The notes under the pieces: model-generated | The model's database searches: none | What the model was told of the DNA's origin: nothing | What the model saw: only the letters and a program-made list of their open reading frames with translations | Shown here: positions 15,774-27,370 of the stretch, piece after piece | Position numbering within the stretch: the first letter of the stretch is position 1 | How the letters are laid out: each line of letters begins with the position of its first letter | Source of the DNA: Ulota crispa | Lineage: Eukaryota; Streptophyta; Bryopsida; Orthotrichales; Orthotrichaceae | Direction: 5' to 3' | NCBI GenBank assembly: GCA_963920765.1 | Contig: OY987251.1 | Span: 7,504,501 to 7,568,500 of the forward strand | Length of the DNA: 64,000 nucleotides | Position numbers and translations under genes: made by a program

Positions 15774-16279
15774 GGGCATTCTTAGTCCACTCCGACATAA
15801 AGGCCACTATATCAATCCTGATCTATTAAAAGCATATAGTTAATCACACAAAAATTATATGATTTGAAGAGCATGAAAATTTTCATTCTAAAAGTGCAAT
15901 AAGTTTTTTGTTTGGACATTGCATGCTTTAGATATATCACATCAAATGTTAGCTAACTTCCAAAAAACTTAGAGGCCTCACCAAATCAAGCCTAAATAAG
16001 AAAATTTTAGGAAAGTGGACGGCAAATGTAACAACCCCTCTAGTAAAATTTCCTTATTTAGGTTTGGTTTGGTGAGGCCTCTAATTTTTTTGGAAGTTAG
16101 CTAACATTTGATATGATATATCTAAACCACGCAATGTCCAAACCAAAATTTTATTGCACATTTAGAATGAAATTTTTCATGCTCTTCAAATCATATAATT
16201 TTTGTGTGATTAACTATATGCTTTTAATAGATTAGGATTGATATAGCGACTTGTATGTCGGGGTGGACTAAGGATGCTC
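15774..16279. mobile_element. Foldback Tourist-like MITE
   Basis: The element is almost entirely palindromic: arms of about 235 bases pair around a centre near 16025. The ends read GGGCATTCTTAGTCCAC on the left and GTGGACTAAGGATGCTC on the right. The right end is followed by TAA and the left is preceded by AAA, so a TAA target site is likely but one side is altered. It abuts the next MITE across a single TAA. Confidence 0.75.
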
Positions 16280-16282
16280 TAA

Positions 16283-16585
16283 GAGCATCTCCACCGGTGG
16301 CTCTAGCTCACTCAAAGTGGATGAAAAGTAGATAGGCCCCTCTCAAATTCTCTTATTTGGTGAGTCTAGCAAGCCACTCTCCAAGCCACTATTCATGCAC
16401 TATTCACCTTAAGTTTAGTGAGCTTTATTCTCTACTTCCCTAGATAATTGGTCAACTACTTATTTATGGGGCGTGTTTGAGTGTAAGGCCATCTTTTCAA
16501 AGAGCACGAGTGGAGATTGGGAGCCTTCAGGCCTTGCCAAACCAGATGAAAAACTTTGAGCGAGTCTGCACCGGTGGAGATGCTC
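16283..16585. mobile_element. Tourist-like MITE with TAA duplication
   Basis: Terminal inverted repeats GAGCATCTCCACCGGTG and CACCGGTGGAGATGCTC are exact. The element is flanked by TAA on both sides (16280-16282 and 16586-16588). A 3-bp TWA duplication with short TIRs points to PIF/Harbinger transposase as the past mover. The interior is homologous, in the opposite orientation, to the MITE at 25286-25564. Confidence 0.85.
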
Positions 16586-16588
16586 TAA

Positions 16589-18044
16589 GGTTTTTGCACT
16601 AGACCCGTGGAAAAGCAAAGAAAATTTCCTGCAACCCCTCAGAAACCATAGAAAATTCTCTTGTTTGGATAGTGCCAGCTTCCAAATGGCTCATGCTATA
16701 ATTAAGTCCCCAATCCTTGGAAAAGTTTGTTGGCTACAGTCTGATGACTTCAGTCCCTACCAATCAACTCCCTACCGGCCTACCCGGGTACCCACTGGTG
16801 AAGCGTCTAGAACCTTGAAGATCTGAAATGGCAAGTCGACATGTTATGAGACCACGTGGATTTATATGTAAGGGCCGGTAGGTTTCAACTCCTAAAATAA
16901 CCCTGGCTAGGGGTTTTTTCATTATAAATTACTGCCCCTGAAGCCAGGTTTTATGTGAGGGAGGACCGGAGGAGGAACAGGAACTGAAGGATGAATAAAT
17001 TCCTTTCTCAATGTAGAACTTTCCTATCCGGCATGTTTTCATGGGAAAGAGGAGGCACGTTGATCTGGGTATGAAGCTTCTATTAATCTTTCCCTAACCC
17101 AGAATACAGTCCGGGAAATATTTGAGTTTGGCTGGTTGATTTCCTGCAACTGAATTCCAACATTGAACCGATTTATGAAGGAACTATTTCAATTATTTTT
17201 TCTATTTCATATTGTTTAACTACTGTTTGTAAATTCCAAACAACTTTTCCTCAATCCAACCAGCTAGCTTTGAACGGTCAGTTCTTTCCGGACATTGTTT
17301 CGGGTGTAGCGCCCTTGGGTTTTTTTTCTGACCAATTTTTGCCTAAATCTTACCTCAAATTGCCTCTAGCAAAAAATACAATACAAATTTTATGTGAAAA
17401 AGTCAATGAAATCGCCACATTCCTCATTACTCAAATACCATGTTCGCCATATTTTGGATGAAAGGAACTTATATTAATAAACTTATGAGATGAACATGTG
17501 CAAATTGTTCATTCATTCCAATTTTAACCAATTTTTCCTTACCTGCATGTATTATGGGGTGCGAGTTGGTCTACCCTGACAAATACTAAACAAAAAAAAA
17601 CCTTGACCGTCCCTACTTCCCATGTCAAACTGGCCGGTCAGCCACATTTCCGGACTTTTAGGAGAGAAGTTCTTTGGGTCCATGGTTCTAGACTTCTAGT
17701 CTTCTAGAGTCCTCGTCTGGGTCCAGAGAAAAAGCAAAGAGGGAAGCTTCTAGTGGAGGTGTATTGTGGTAAATTAACATATCTTTCTTAGTGCGTTGGT
17801 GGTCACGCCCATGGCGCTCGGTCCTAGGCACATAGGCCATTTGGACATCATGGATTGACAATCTTGTTCAGTGTTGTATTTTAGGATTCTCAACCTTGAA
17901 AAGTGAGAGAAAAAAAATTATTGTGTTTTTCCTTCAATATTTGACATGGTTTTTGATTTTGCAATGTGGCTATACATGAGAGAATCAAGGTGCGGACATT
18001 AAGGCTCAACTTTAAGGTTGAGGCAACCACAATAGGATGCAAAC
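16589..18044. other. Intergenic DNA with one dispersed-repeat block
   Basis: No supported gene. A block at 17327-17540 is similar, in inverted orientation, to 20112-20350 upstream of the UGT gene. Shared phrases include TTGCCTAAATCTTACC and TTTTGGATGAAAG. The stretch 16880-17160 is less AT-rich but shows no coding signal. Confidence 0.5.
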
Positions 18045-18954
18045 TTAACCCCTAAATGCCCAAGGCACCCAATTTGGGTGTTCAAAAAATTTCAAAAAAC
18101 TTTGAAACCCTGTTGAAGGTACGGATTTTATCATTTTCAGGTTCTTTTTTTTGCAAAAGTTGAGCACTGAAGTTAGCTCCACCGTTCAAATTCAACTTCC
18201 TTCATATCTTATTCCAATTGTTTTTGGTGGAAGGTTAACTACAAGCATACATTTTGTGACATGAATAGTGTCGTGAATAGTGTCACAAAGCCTATGAGAA
18301 GTTGCCACATTAAAAAGGCGGGCATCAAGTTGAGCAAAAGGTGAAGATTTCCCTTGGGCACTCCCTTGGGCAATAAGGGCCTTTTCACTAAAATTTTGAC
18401 ATCTAACAAAATCTAAAAGTGCTTTTGGACTAATTTCACTTGGAATGTCTTTGTTATAAAAATTAGAATCCTTTCACCGTTGAAAATTCTTTCATTCATT
18501 ATGATTTTTGGTCAAAGATTGGAATTGAAAATTTCTTTGTATTAGATGAATGCATTTTGACAATTGCGTTGCAAGCTCATTTGTGAAATTGTGGTCATGA
18601 ATTTGGAAGGGGGGGCATTGATTTTGAAGTAACAACAGTAAGCACTAAAGCAATCTGAGTGTTTTTCTTTCCAATTTTGTATCCAAAAGCTGCCAATTTA
18701 CATTGGAAGTTTCAGGCAGCTCTAGAAAAAGCAAAAAATTCTATTCTCATCATCATTCAATTGTAAATATCTTAAAATCTGCACGGCCATTTTGGATTCT
18801 TTTTGGGTAGTGCCATGTAGAAGTCTTGAAGTTCAAGATTCAATGGTTACAATTTTATTTTGATGTTTAATAATAATCTTACAAGGACAAATCAAAAACT
18901 TCAAAACCACCTTATGAAAGCAAGAAAAACACCCTTGGGCATTTAGGGGTTAAA
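18045..18954. mobile_element. TIR element with TTAACCCCTAAATGCCC ends
   Basis: Left end TTAACCCCTAAATGCCCAAG and right end CTTGGGCATTTAGGGGTTAA are inverted repeats around about 900 bases of non-coding DNA. The ends resemble, but are not identical to, those of the AACCCCTAAAGGACC family (copy A at 8639-9565). It is probably a sister family of non-autonomous elements. Confidence 0.75.
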
Positions 18955-19351
18955 ATTTGGACAACATCATCTGTGCTTAGAGAATGTCCAAGCCTAACCT
19001 AAAGGTTTTGCCTAAATGCATAGTCAACATTGTGGCTACTCTATCCTTGCTACAACCACACATTTGCGCCCTTACACATGCATCCATGTCTTGACATCAT
19101 GTCTTGGTTTCATGTTGGTAACCATGTAAGTGACCGACATGTACAAGATATATCCATGTCTTGTCTTTTATATTTATCCTAAAAATAATCATAAATTGAT
19201 TGCATTGAATGAGCAAGAGCTCAATTGTGTGTGTGGCAGATGAGCCAATAAATATACATTTGCTCCAATGAGACAACTATACCCTAAGCCACTTTACTAA
19301 TATATTGTATGCTTATTCCATTCACTTTGGTGCAGTTGAAGCTGCACGGCC

Positions 19352-19669
19352 TAAGGTAGCAGCACCCTTAACCATCAAACTAAGCATTTTGAACATGATG
19401 ATTATTAATAAACATCTAGCAAATTATAGGATCCTATTAGCTAGAGAAAAATAACAAATTTGCATTTTTAAATGTGTTGTTTGGATATTATGAGAATAAG
19501 TTGTGAATTTGAGCTGACTGCAATTGCACCTAATATCAACACTAAGGTTTCATGTTCACATGTTGTATAATACATCCTTGTAATTACATCTATTCACTTT
19601 CACAAATTTTCCAAAATTTTAGAGGTGATGGTTATGGGGACGCTGATGGTTTTGGGTGCTGCTACCCTA
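19352..19669. mobile_element. MITE, GGTAGCAGCACCC family, copy 1
   Basis: Ends TAAGGTAGCAGCACCC and GGGTGCTGCTACCCTA are inverted repeats. The whole roughly 317-base element recurs at 40286-40603 with clear similarity throughout (for example AACATGATGATTATTA and AAATTATAGGATCCTA). There is no coding capacity and no certain target duplication. Confidence 0.75.
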
Positions 19670-20111
19670 CACCCCAAAAGCTGTATTGGTCCTCTAAACC
19701 CAGATCTTTGTGAAGATACAAGTGACTACGCATGAATACCACCAAATCAGCATAATGGATTACTTCAAGAACAAGGAAGCCAAAACCTCCTGCAAGAATA
19801 CCGCCAGTTCAATGAAACTGCCGAAGAATCAAAATCTCGTGCCAGAGAAAATGCCAGTTCATCCATTCAAGCTGCTGCAGGAAATGAACCTCAAACTGAG
19901 CGTACAACTCTTTAGAGCATACGCACCCACAGGACCCACACACGCGAGCACGGACTTGCGCGCACATAATAATTGGATGATAAATGTTAGCCACTGAAAA
20001 TGTTCTTCATTGTAAATTTAATGAGCTCTATCTTTTGTTTCACTTGATGATCGGTCAATTGACTATTTGTGCAGCGGATTTAGGTTTTAAATTTTTGCTT
20101 TTGTCAAGATA

Positions 20112-20517
20112 GAGCAACCCAATATCCCAAAATGTAGGTAAACAAATTTTGTTTAATTTGGAACAGATCAATGATATTTGAAAGTTCATCCAAAAACCTG
20201 TTAATATATGCTACTTTCATCCAAAATCTAACAAATTGAGATTTTGTTCCAAGACGGATCTGGCTATGTCATCCACATTTTCACACAGATTTCTTAGTGT
20301 AACAGTCACCAAGGGACTTTTGGGGTAAGATTTAGGCAAACATTCACCAAGCCTGGGCAGATTGACTAATTCTGAAGTATGTTTGGAGAAAGGATGGGTG
20401 ACAAATATCTTGAGGCATGCTTGGAGAGCAAGGATGGAGGACAAAAATCTTGAGGGCCCTCCAAAAGTACATACAACCACTTGGCAAATCACAAGCTGCG
20501 GATGCTCTAACCCAAAC
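20112..20517. mobile_element. Decayed Tourist-like element upstream of UGT
   Basis: The right end reads GGATGCTC followed by TAA, like the other Tourist-type MITEs here. The left end, GAGCAACCC, is a weak match. Most of the interior (20112-20350) is an inverted relative of 17327-17540. The block ends about 136 bases before the UGT start codon, so it may overlap the promoter. Boundaries are uncertain. Confidence 0.45.
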
Positions 20518-20653
20518 CAAACGATTGAGATCCCGCCAGTCTACATGCTGAAACATCTTGTTTGCCAGCATCCTTACGAGCTTTGAGGTGTGAGGTTTTT
20601 GCAGGGGTATAGAAGATAGTTACATCGATTACCTTATTGCAGAAGAGCACGAG

Positions 20654-22804
20654 ATGGAGTCCGAGACTACGAACTATGCCTGCAGAACGTTACATGCAGT
20701 GATCGTCCCTGATCCCGCGCAAGGCCACATCACGCCGATGATGCAGCTGGCGAAGAAGCTGGTGGCACTGTATGGCTTCCGCATCACCTTTGTCAACACT
20801 ACCCACATCGATGAGCGCTTCACCAAGTCCCGCTCCGCAGCTAACTCAGAGCCTAATTAGTAAGCCCGCCCTCTGCTATAATCCAGCTCTATCGCATACG
20901 CTGGTAGTCGAGTTAGAGCATCCTCAACCCAAGACGGGGAATGGGGCTGTAATGGTGTTTCTCTTGGTGGGGATCTTCTAGGGTTTCAATGCAACCACAA
21001 CAATGCATAAGTAAGATATGGTCCCTTCAAAACTACCTCCTTTAATGGCAAATCTGCTCATTTTTAAAAGTATTGCCAATGTGTTTGTTGTTGTTTGTTG
21101 CTAGAATGACACATTACTTGCAATAACTCACAGCTTCTTGACAACAACTCACAAGTATGCCCAAGTGTCTTCCCCAGTACTTACATATGCACAGGGAGTT
21201 GCCACAAAGTTGGGAGGATCCCTCCAGTGAAAGGGACTGCAAACTTACCACGACAGGGAGAGACGCATGACCGGCCAGTTCCCCGCCCCCCGCCCCATTC
21301 CCCTAAGATGCGTTGACGATGCCCTTACAAGTGCAAAAGCTCTTTCTGCGTGTTGGAATGAATGTTGCTGAAACTCTCGATCTTGTGTGTACAATTGATG
21401 TGCAGCGATGGTATTGAGTTCGTCACGGTATCAGATGGGCTCTCAGAAGAGCACCCCCGCCTCCGTGATGTCACCAACTTCTGCGACGCCTTGTTAGCAA
21501 TGGCCCCGGCCATTGAAGAGCTCTTCCTCAAACTCCTCTCGAAATCGCCAATCACATGCATCATTCGCGAGTCGGTGTTTCCGTGCGTGCATCATATTGC
21601 CAAACGCCACGACATCCCCGTGGTGGTACTCAGGACCACCTCCGCCATAGTTATACAATGCTGCTACCACCTGCAGACCTTCATCGACACGGGGATCCTC
21701 CCAATTCCGCCCCCGCCAGATACATCAACTCCATCCCTGAACGCATCGACGCTGACGCTACGGCCGCCGCAGAGCGACGCCGAAGCGGCCGCTCGCACCG
21801 CGCCGCTCACGTGTCTTCCGGGAGGCTCTCCGACCATGCGACTCGGCGATATTCCAACACTCTTCCTCAACCACGACCTAAAGAATCCCTGGGTGAACTT
21901 CTTTCTAGAACATCAAAATCCTTTTCTTCCCGAGAGCGAGTGCGTTCTCTTCAACACCTTCTCCGACTTGGAGGCCGACATCCTGAATGCCATGAAGGGG
22001 TCCTTGAACGAGAATGTGTTTGCTATTGGGCCTCTCGTGTTGGACGCCACGTCGACTGTCGATGGGGTGGAAGAGGTGTCGCTGGCCGGAGTTGGAAGCG
22101 GGCTATGGCAAGAGGATCCCATGACGCTCTCCTGGCTCGACGGCCACAAACCCAACTCCGTGCTCTTCGTGTCCTTCGGGAGTATCACCACGGTGTCGTC
22201 GGAGCAGATGCGAGAGTTCGCGAATGGGCTCGAGAGCAGTGACGTGGCGTTTCTGTGGGCGGTTCGGCCGGATCTCATGCTCGACACGTCCGAGAACGAG
22301 GAGCACCGACTGTTTGTCTCCGAGTTCGTGAAACGGACTCGGAATCGGGCGCTTCTGGTGCCGTGGGCGCCGCAGGCTGCAGTGCTGTCGCATCCTGCCG
22401 TGGGAGCTTTTCTGACGCACTGTGGGTGGAACTCCTTCATCGAGAGCATCTCCAGCGGAGTGCCCATGCTGGGGTGGCCGCAATTCTCCGACCAGCCCAC
22501 GAACTGCCGCTACATGACGAGTGTGTGGAAAATCGGGTTGGAGCTCGAGGTGAGCCGTGCCGGCGACGGAACGGCCGTTGTTCGGATGGATGAAATCGCT
22601 CTGAAGGTGAAGAAGATCATGAGCGACGATGAGAGCGATGTGGAGGTAGCAGAGATTCGCAGGAATTGCAAGAGCTTGCAGGTGGCCGCAAGGAAAGCCG
22701 TTTCGAAAGGGGGGTCGTCGCAAGTAGCGTTGACAGAGTTCGTGGAACTGATCACCAGCAGGAAAACGAAGGTGACACCTTCACCAGATTCACAGACTTC
22801 TTAG
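20654..22804 (+). CDS. UDP-glycosyltransferase (plant UGT), two exons
   Basis: Predicted cytosolic family 1 glycosyltransferase that moves a sugar from a UDP-sugar to a small acceptor. Exon 1 is 20654-20859 and exon 2 is 21406-22804. The intron, 20860-21405, has GT-AG ends (GTAAGC...TGTGCAG) and is phase 2. Joining restores one frame of 534 residues. The N-domain has the PDPAQGH segment with the likely catalytic His at residue 25. The C-domain has a perfect-length 44-residue PSPG box at about 389-432, starting WAPQ, with HCGWNS inside and ending DQ. The final Gln often goes with UDP-glucose. The partner acid of His25 appears to be Glu124 (CIIRESV) where relatives usually have Asp. A Pro-rich stretch at about 167-180 and a Ser/Asp-rich tail bring it slightly above usual length. 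The TNCRY stretch after the box recalls UGT85-type enzymes; the subfamily is not certain. The gene is much richer in GC than its surroundings. Confidence 0.94.
20860..21405 (+). other. UGT intron (phase 2, GT-AG)
   Basis: The donor GTAAGC follows codon 68 plus two bases, and the acceptor ends TTGATGTGCAG. The split codon becomes TAC (Tyr69), followed by the expected [12 protein letters not shown] segment of a UGT. Without splicing, the exon 1 frame stops at once and the downstream frame would lack the catalytic His. About 412 of the 546 bases are the MITE plus its duplicated target. Confidence 0.9.
20916..21324. mobile_element. Tourist-like MITE inside the UGT intron
   Basis: The left end GAGCATCCTCAACCCAAGAC pairs with the right end reading GCGTTGACGATGCCC, and the pairing extends inwards through GGGGAATGGGGC and GCCCCATTCCCC. 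It is flanked by TTA on both sides (20913-20915 and 21325-21327), a TWA target duplication. It lies fully within the intron and leaves both splice sites untouched. Confidence 0.85.
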
Positions 22805-23894
22805 AGAAATCTCCGGTTCAGTTTTCAAAGTACTTTCTCTAACTCATCTTCTTCACTCCCTTAACCCCTCGACTCCCGGGCAATGGCACGATCAGCGTAC
22901 CCAAAAAGGACTGCTTAACTTCAATTTGACCATACCCATGATACCTTTGTTATTTATTACGTTTTGCTGTTTTGCTATTTATGTAGATAGTGTTTTGTTA
23001 TTTGATTTTTGACAAGAAGTTGCTTATATTTGTAAATTAATAGAAAAAATGTATATTTTTTCAAATGATGAATGTTATCATGTCTAAATGAGTGATTATG
23101 TGAAAAGTTCCGAAACTGTCTCATTTCATAAAAATGAAGTAAAGGACTCACCTGGACTACAAGTTTGGTTAGTAGGAATTAGGTTAATGCATTTATAGTT
23201 GTGCAAGTTTCTATGGTTCATGAATTTGAAGTGTATTAGTCCATACATTATTAAAACTAGTTGTTATGGATTCTTTTAGGGACACTTTCATACGAGTTTT
23301 TCCACCTCCAATAAAGAACGCTAAAAATTTGTGATTTTTTTTTCAAGTGGCAAAAGCATGCACATATACTTGTTTCTAGGTGCACATATGGTCAAAGTTA
23401 TTAAAATGTTAATAATTCATTTTAGGGAGCCATTACAAATTACAAGTCAAAAAAAGTCCAGATCAAGACATTTGGGTTCTAATTGCTTTTATGGTGAGAA
23501 AAAAATCAAGAAATTCCTTTTGATGGAAGGAACACTTTCTAAATGAATGTCTCAACGTAAGGAAAGCTTAAGAAAAGTGTTTCATCACTTGCAAGTTCAA
23601 ACTTTTACCTAAACAAAAATAATCCGGACTCCTCATGAAAGTATCCTTTCCGGAGGTCCGGCAGGCCCTTTCGGGGGTACCCTGATCGTGCCATCACCCT
23701 CTCCAAGTTCTCAGAATATACCGAAAAGGAGTGAAATTTTCACCCATTTGGCGTTGAGGGGTTACTCCCTTAACTCCCCATAGGACCAAAAGTGTCATCA
23801 CATGATTTTAAAGGCTTATTTGAGGCATTGAGTTTAATATTTTTGATCTTGCAATGAACCTCGATTATGAAAGCGTTCAATGCAAGTGGAGTAA
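22805..23894. other. Region downstream of UGT, nothing recognised
   Basis: This should contain the UGT 3' untranslated region and polyadenylation site, but I see no clear AATAAA signal. The rest is AT-rich with no supported gene or terminal repeat. Confidence 0.5.
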
Positions 23895-24323
23895 GGGCAT
23901 CTCCACCCGTCCAAAGAGAATGGAACACAAAATTAGGTTTTAGAGAGTGCATCGTGTGACTGATTCTGCACATGGGGGCTGGGAAGCCCACCGGTGAGAC
24001 TCGCTCAACTGGCTCAAGTTTCAACAATAGGAGTTAAAGACAAAACAATTGAAAGCATGCATGTGGGATTAGTTGTTGTGGAAGGACCTACTTCGCCATT
24101 GTAGCTCAACATCTCAAAATAATTCCCAGATTTCTCTCAGCAAGCGGAATTCAAGCTTGCCCAAAACAACAAAAGCTCCGACCACTCCCCGTCTCTAAGC
24201 GCTCATTCAGTGTGGCTGGTCAAAAATTTTCTCTCCCCGTGCCACCGGTGGAGATCCAAGACAGGCAAAGAGCCTCCGCCCACGCTGTCCTCCCGTTTTT
24301 TGTCAACCGGTGTGGAGATGCTC
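23895..24323. mobile_element. Tourist-like MITE with TAA duplication
   Basis: Ends GGGCATCTCCACCCG and ACCGGTGTGGAGATGCTC are inverted repeats, flanked by TAA on both sides (23892-23894 and 24324-24326). An internal CACCGGTGGAGATCC near 24243 suggests that an older end or a nested copy was included. The interior differs from that of the 16283-16585 element. Confidence 0.8.
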
Positions 24324-24326
24324 TAA

Positions 24327-27122
24327 TGGCAAGGCAAGCCAAATGCTAGACACACCATATGGGGTGTAGTGGCAAGCTACGTTTTACAAGCTGCTACAAG
24401 TTAGTACACATTGCAAGCATCTTTGCATGTGTTTTGTTGTAGGAGGAAATTTGAAAGCAAGGGTTCAAGCATGTTCTAGACCCTTGTTGGGGCAACTTTC
24501 ACCAATTGTGCTAATCATTGTTTTTGTGCAAAACTTAAGATAAAAAGAAGTACAATCTTTAGTAGTTTGCCAATGTGTGCATTCACATCTCATCTTGCTA
24601 TTCACAAGAATTGAGATGAATCAAGGGTTTATAGAATTTTGTAATAATCATTAAATAGCAACTACCTGCCAAAAAATGAGATTTTGCCATCACATGTTTG
24701 ATCAAATGTTATAATCTCCCATCTCCCACGGTCAATTGTTCCCAAAATTTGTAAGCCATTTTTTGAGTAGGTTTTGCACTATTTTCAGTGATCACTTTTT
24801 GTGGATGATTTGATTGGCTAAGATAACAATGTATCAAAGTCTGTTGTAGGCCTCCCAAAATCCTAATTTTGGTGAAAATGGCCTGGGCACTTAGGGCTTA
24901 ATTAGAATGTGCAATTATGCCGCAAGCAAAGTGCTTTTGTGCTTGAAACTTTTCTATAATAGAAGTCAATATTTGGGCCTTGGGGTCAAGGTTTAATTTT
25001 TTGGTGAAAATTTGCCACCTCTGACAAATTTTTCCCCAATAGTTTTTGCTCCCTTCGGATATCCTCCAGTGAGGATGGGACAGCAAAGCACCCATTTGCC
25101 AGAAAATTAAACCTTGCTTGGGATACTTTTGATACTATGCTGAGATCAATCCTTGATTCCTGTTTTCAACTGGTTTTGTTGCGTATTACCATGATAATTG
25201 TCTCCGTTGCACAAAACACTCAGCAATTCTAGATTTGTAGGGAGTGGGGATTTCGGGTAAGTTATTGGAGTGCTTTGGCGTTTCAAAGCATCTCCTCCGG
25301 TCTTGGTTCTTTCAAAGTTTTTTGTGTGTTTTGGCCAGCCCTCAAGCCCCTTAATCTCCACCCATGCTCCCCAAAAAGGTGGTCTTGCACACCAACATGC
25401 CCCATGAATAATTAGTTGACCACTTATCAAGGAAAGTAGAAGATAAAGTTCACTAAACTTAAAATGAATAGTGTATGGGGCAAAGTGTCTTGAGAGGGTT
25501 TTGAGAGGGGCCTCAACACTTTTCATCCACTTTGAGCGTGTTTGAGCCATCGATGGAGACGTCCTTGTAGCGCACAAAGCGTTATGAAGTTTGAAGCGTA
25601 GGAAGTGCTTTACACTTAATATAATAATTTGTTGTGCTTTGATTTCACATTGAAACAAGGCCCTCTTTACAATTAAGGCAAGAAGCCATGGAGAGTTAAA
25701 TTTCAGCCAATGAAAACTACAAAAATTGTGAAGATCAAATAGTGTCTCTTTATATTGAAAATTTCCATCCAAAGGACAAGACAAAGGACAAATGAGGCAA
25801 GCAATTCTTTTGTCCTCTGTGACAATGAAAGTGCACAATTTTTGGGTCCCCAAGATTTTGCGTCACGCCCATCATAAGAGGTTGGTTTAACTAAAATTTG
25901 GAAGACCATTTGGCCAAAATCCTTAAAGGCAAGCAATTTTATTTTTTAAATATATTTTAGGAAATCTATTGAAAACATAAATACAATTTTGTGACCCCTT
26001 AATCATATCGGTCATTTACCTTCAAAAGTCAACATTTTAAGAACAAGCCATGGCCCATGAGAGATTGTTTTTTCAGCTTCTCCCTTCTAATGTAAAGAGG
26101 GCCTAAATAATAACTATCTAAAGTTTGTTAATAATGATCCAAAAAATTTCTTTGGTTTGCAAAATAGTGAGAAATATGTCTAAATCATAAGTCATGTAAG
26201 ACTTAACTTATACAAAATATCAAGAAATGTTTAGTGTTTAGGAACACAAAAAATCCATAATTAGAGGAATATTCCATATCTAGTTAATATGTAGTATTAT
26301 AGTGTTTTTGAAAAAAACAAAAATCTTCATAGAATGTAAGTATGAAAAAGCACCCATGGGGGATAAAATCAAGATTGTCCCAAGATGTTGCATAGAATGT
26401 AAGTATGAACTATGAAGTACTTCCATGTTTGTGTATGTATTGTTTTAAACTAGAAAAATATTGAAAATAATGAATTGATTTAGGCATCTTTTGACCACTA
26501 AAATGTTTAAAGCTAAGTTTTTCACCAAAATTGCTCCAAAATTGCCATTTGTAGTACAAGTACCAAATTTTATAAAAAAAGATGATTTTTAGCACATATA
26601 GCTGTGTGATCTTTTACTACATTGATATCAAAAGATGTAAACAAAATTCAAAAAATTCACCATGTAGACTGTAAGTTATTTGAGTTTGAATTGGCAAAAA
26701 GTCATTTTTTGTCCCTACAAAATTTGGGCAATTGCACTTCACAAAATCATATATGTATGAAAGAAGTTCCAAAATGGTTGTGACTTTTTAGATTTGTTCT
26801 TCAAAGCATGTTGGATACACACTTGAAAACTTTTAGATCATTGGGAATTATACAACATATGGGATAAAAATAGTAAAAAAAAGAAGTAGAGAATGATTCA
26901 AAACACCAAATTGTCAAGCTTTTGTAGCACAAATGAATCATTTATTTGTCAAAACTCACACATTATGCCCTCCCCAAGTGGTTTGAAATTACAATTGATT
27001 TTCCTCATATAAATAGTTTAGCATAAAAAAAGATGTTTGTATTTTGTTTCTTTTTTATTCCTTCAACACTAGATTAACTAATAGCAAACCATTTGGCTAC
27101 TTTTTTGTGATTCACCCATTTT
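24327..27122. other. Intergenic DNA with one MITE
   Basis: No supported gene. A 235-codon open frame on the minus strand (25146-25853) overlaps the MITE at 25286-25564 and has no domain, so I treat it as chance. The rest is AT-rich. Confidence 0.5.
25286..25564. mobile_element. Tourist-like MITE, inverted copy of 16283-16585
   Basis: The interior matches the reverse complement of 16283-16585, with shared segments around TTGACCACTTATC, AAACTTAA and CACTTTTCATCCACTTTGA. The ends (AAGCATCTCCTCCGG and GATGGAGACGTCC) are mutated versions of the family TIR. The target duplication is no longer readable. Confidence 0.7.
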
Positions 27123-27164
27123 CACTACAAGAAAAAGGGCCATTTTGACTAAGGATTTTGACTA
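27123..27164 (+). repeat. Left terminal inverted repeat of CACTA element
   Basis: Begins with CACTACAAGAAAAAGGGCC and ends GGATTTTGACTA. Preceded by TTT (27120-27122). Its complement is at 61285-61327. Confidence 0.85.
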
Positions 27165-27370
27165 CCAAAACACAAAGATGACTACACTTTTGTGACTAGT
27201 ATTTATGATCACATGTAGTCATAAATAATTTACTTTATGACTACGTGTAGTCATAATTAAATTATTTGTGACAAAATGAAATTATTCAATCATAAATTAA
27301 TTATATATGACTACATGTGGTCATAAATACAAGTCACAAAAGTGTAGTTGTCTTAGTCTTTTTTGTAGTC
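27160..27370. mobile_element. Hairpin insertion in the left CACTA end
   Basis: A palindromic segment with ends GACTAC and GTAGTC has arms of about 65 bases. They share GACTACACTTTTGTGACT and ATGTAGTCATA. It separates the left TIR from the subterminal match at 27379-27398. At the right end of the large element only about 7 bases lie between the equivalent blocks, so this looks like a MITE that inserted into the left end. Confidence 0.65.

Noticed and set aside
20217-20571. Minus-strand frames of 75-91 codons upstream of the UGT
   Set aside because: They overlap a repeat shared with 17327-17540 and have no domain.
21362-21405. UGT start at the in-frame codon at 21362
   Set aside because: This start would lack the N-terminal catalytic His segment, which lies in the upstream exon; the GT-AG junction gives a perfect phase match and the expected family sequence.
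21556-22723. Long open frames on other frames and the opposite strand of UGT exon 2
   Set aside because: Shadows of a GC-rich coding exon; only the frame ending at 22804 has UGT motifs and the PSPG box.
25146-25853. 235-codon open frame on the minus strand
   Set aside because: It crosses the Tourist-like MITE at 25286-25564, has no domain or compositional signal, and shares its middle part with the non-coding MITE at 16283-16585.
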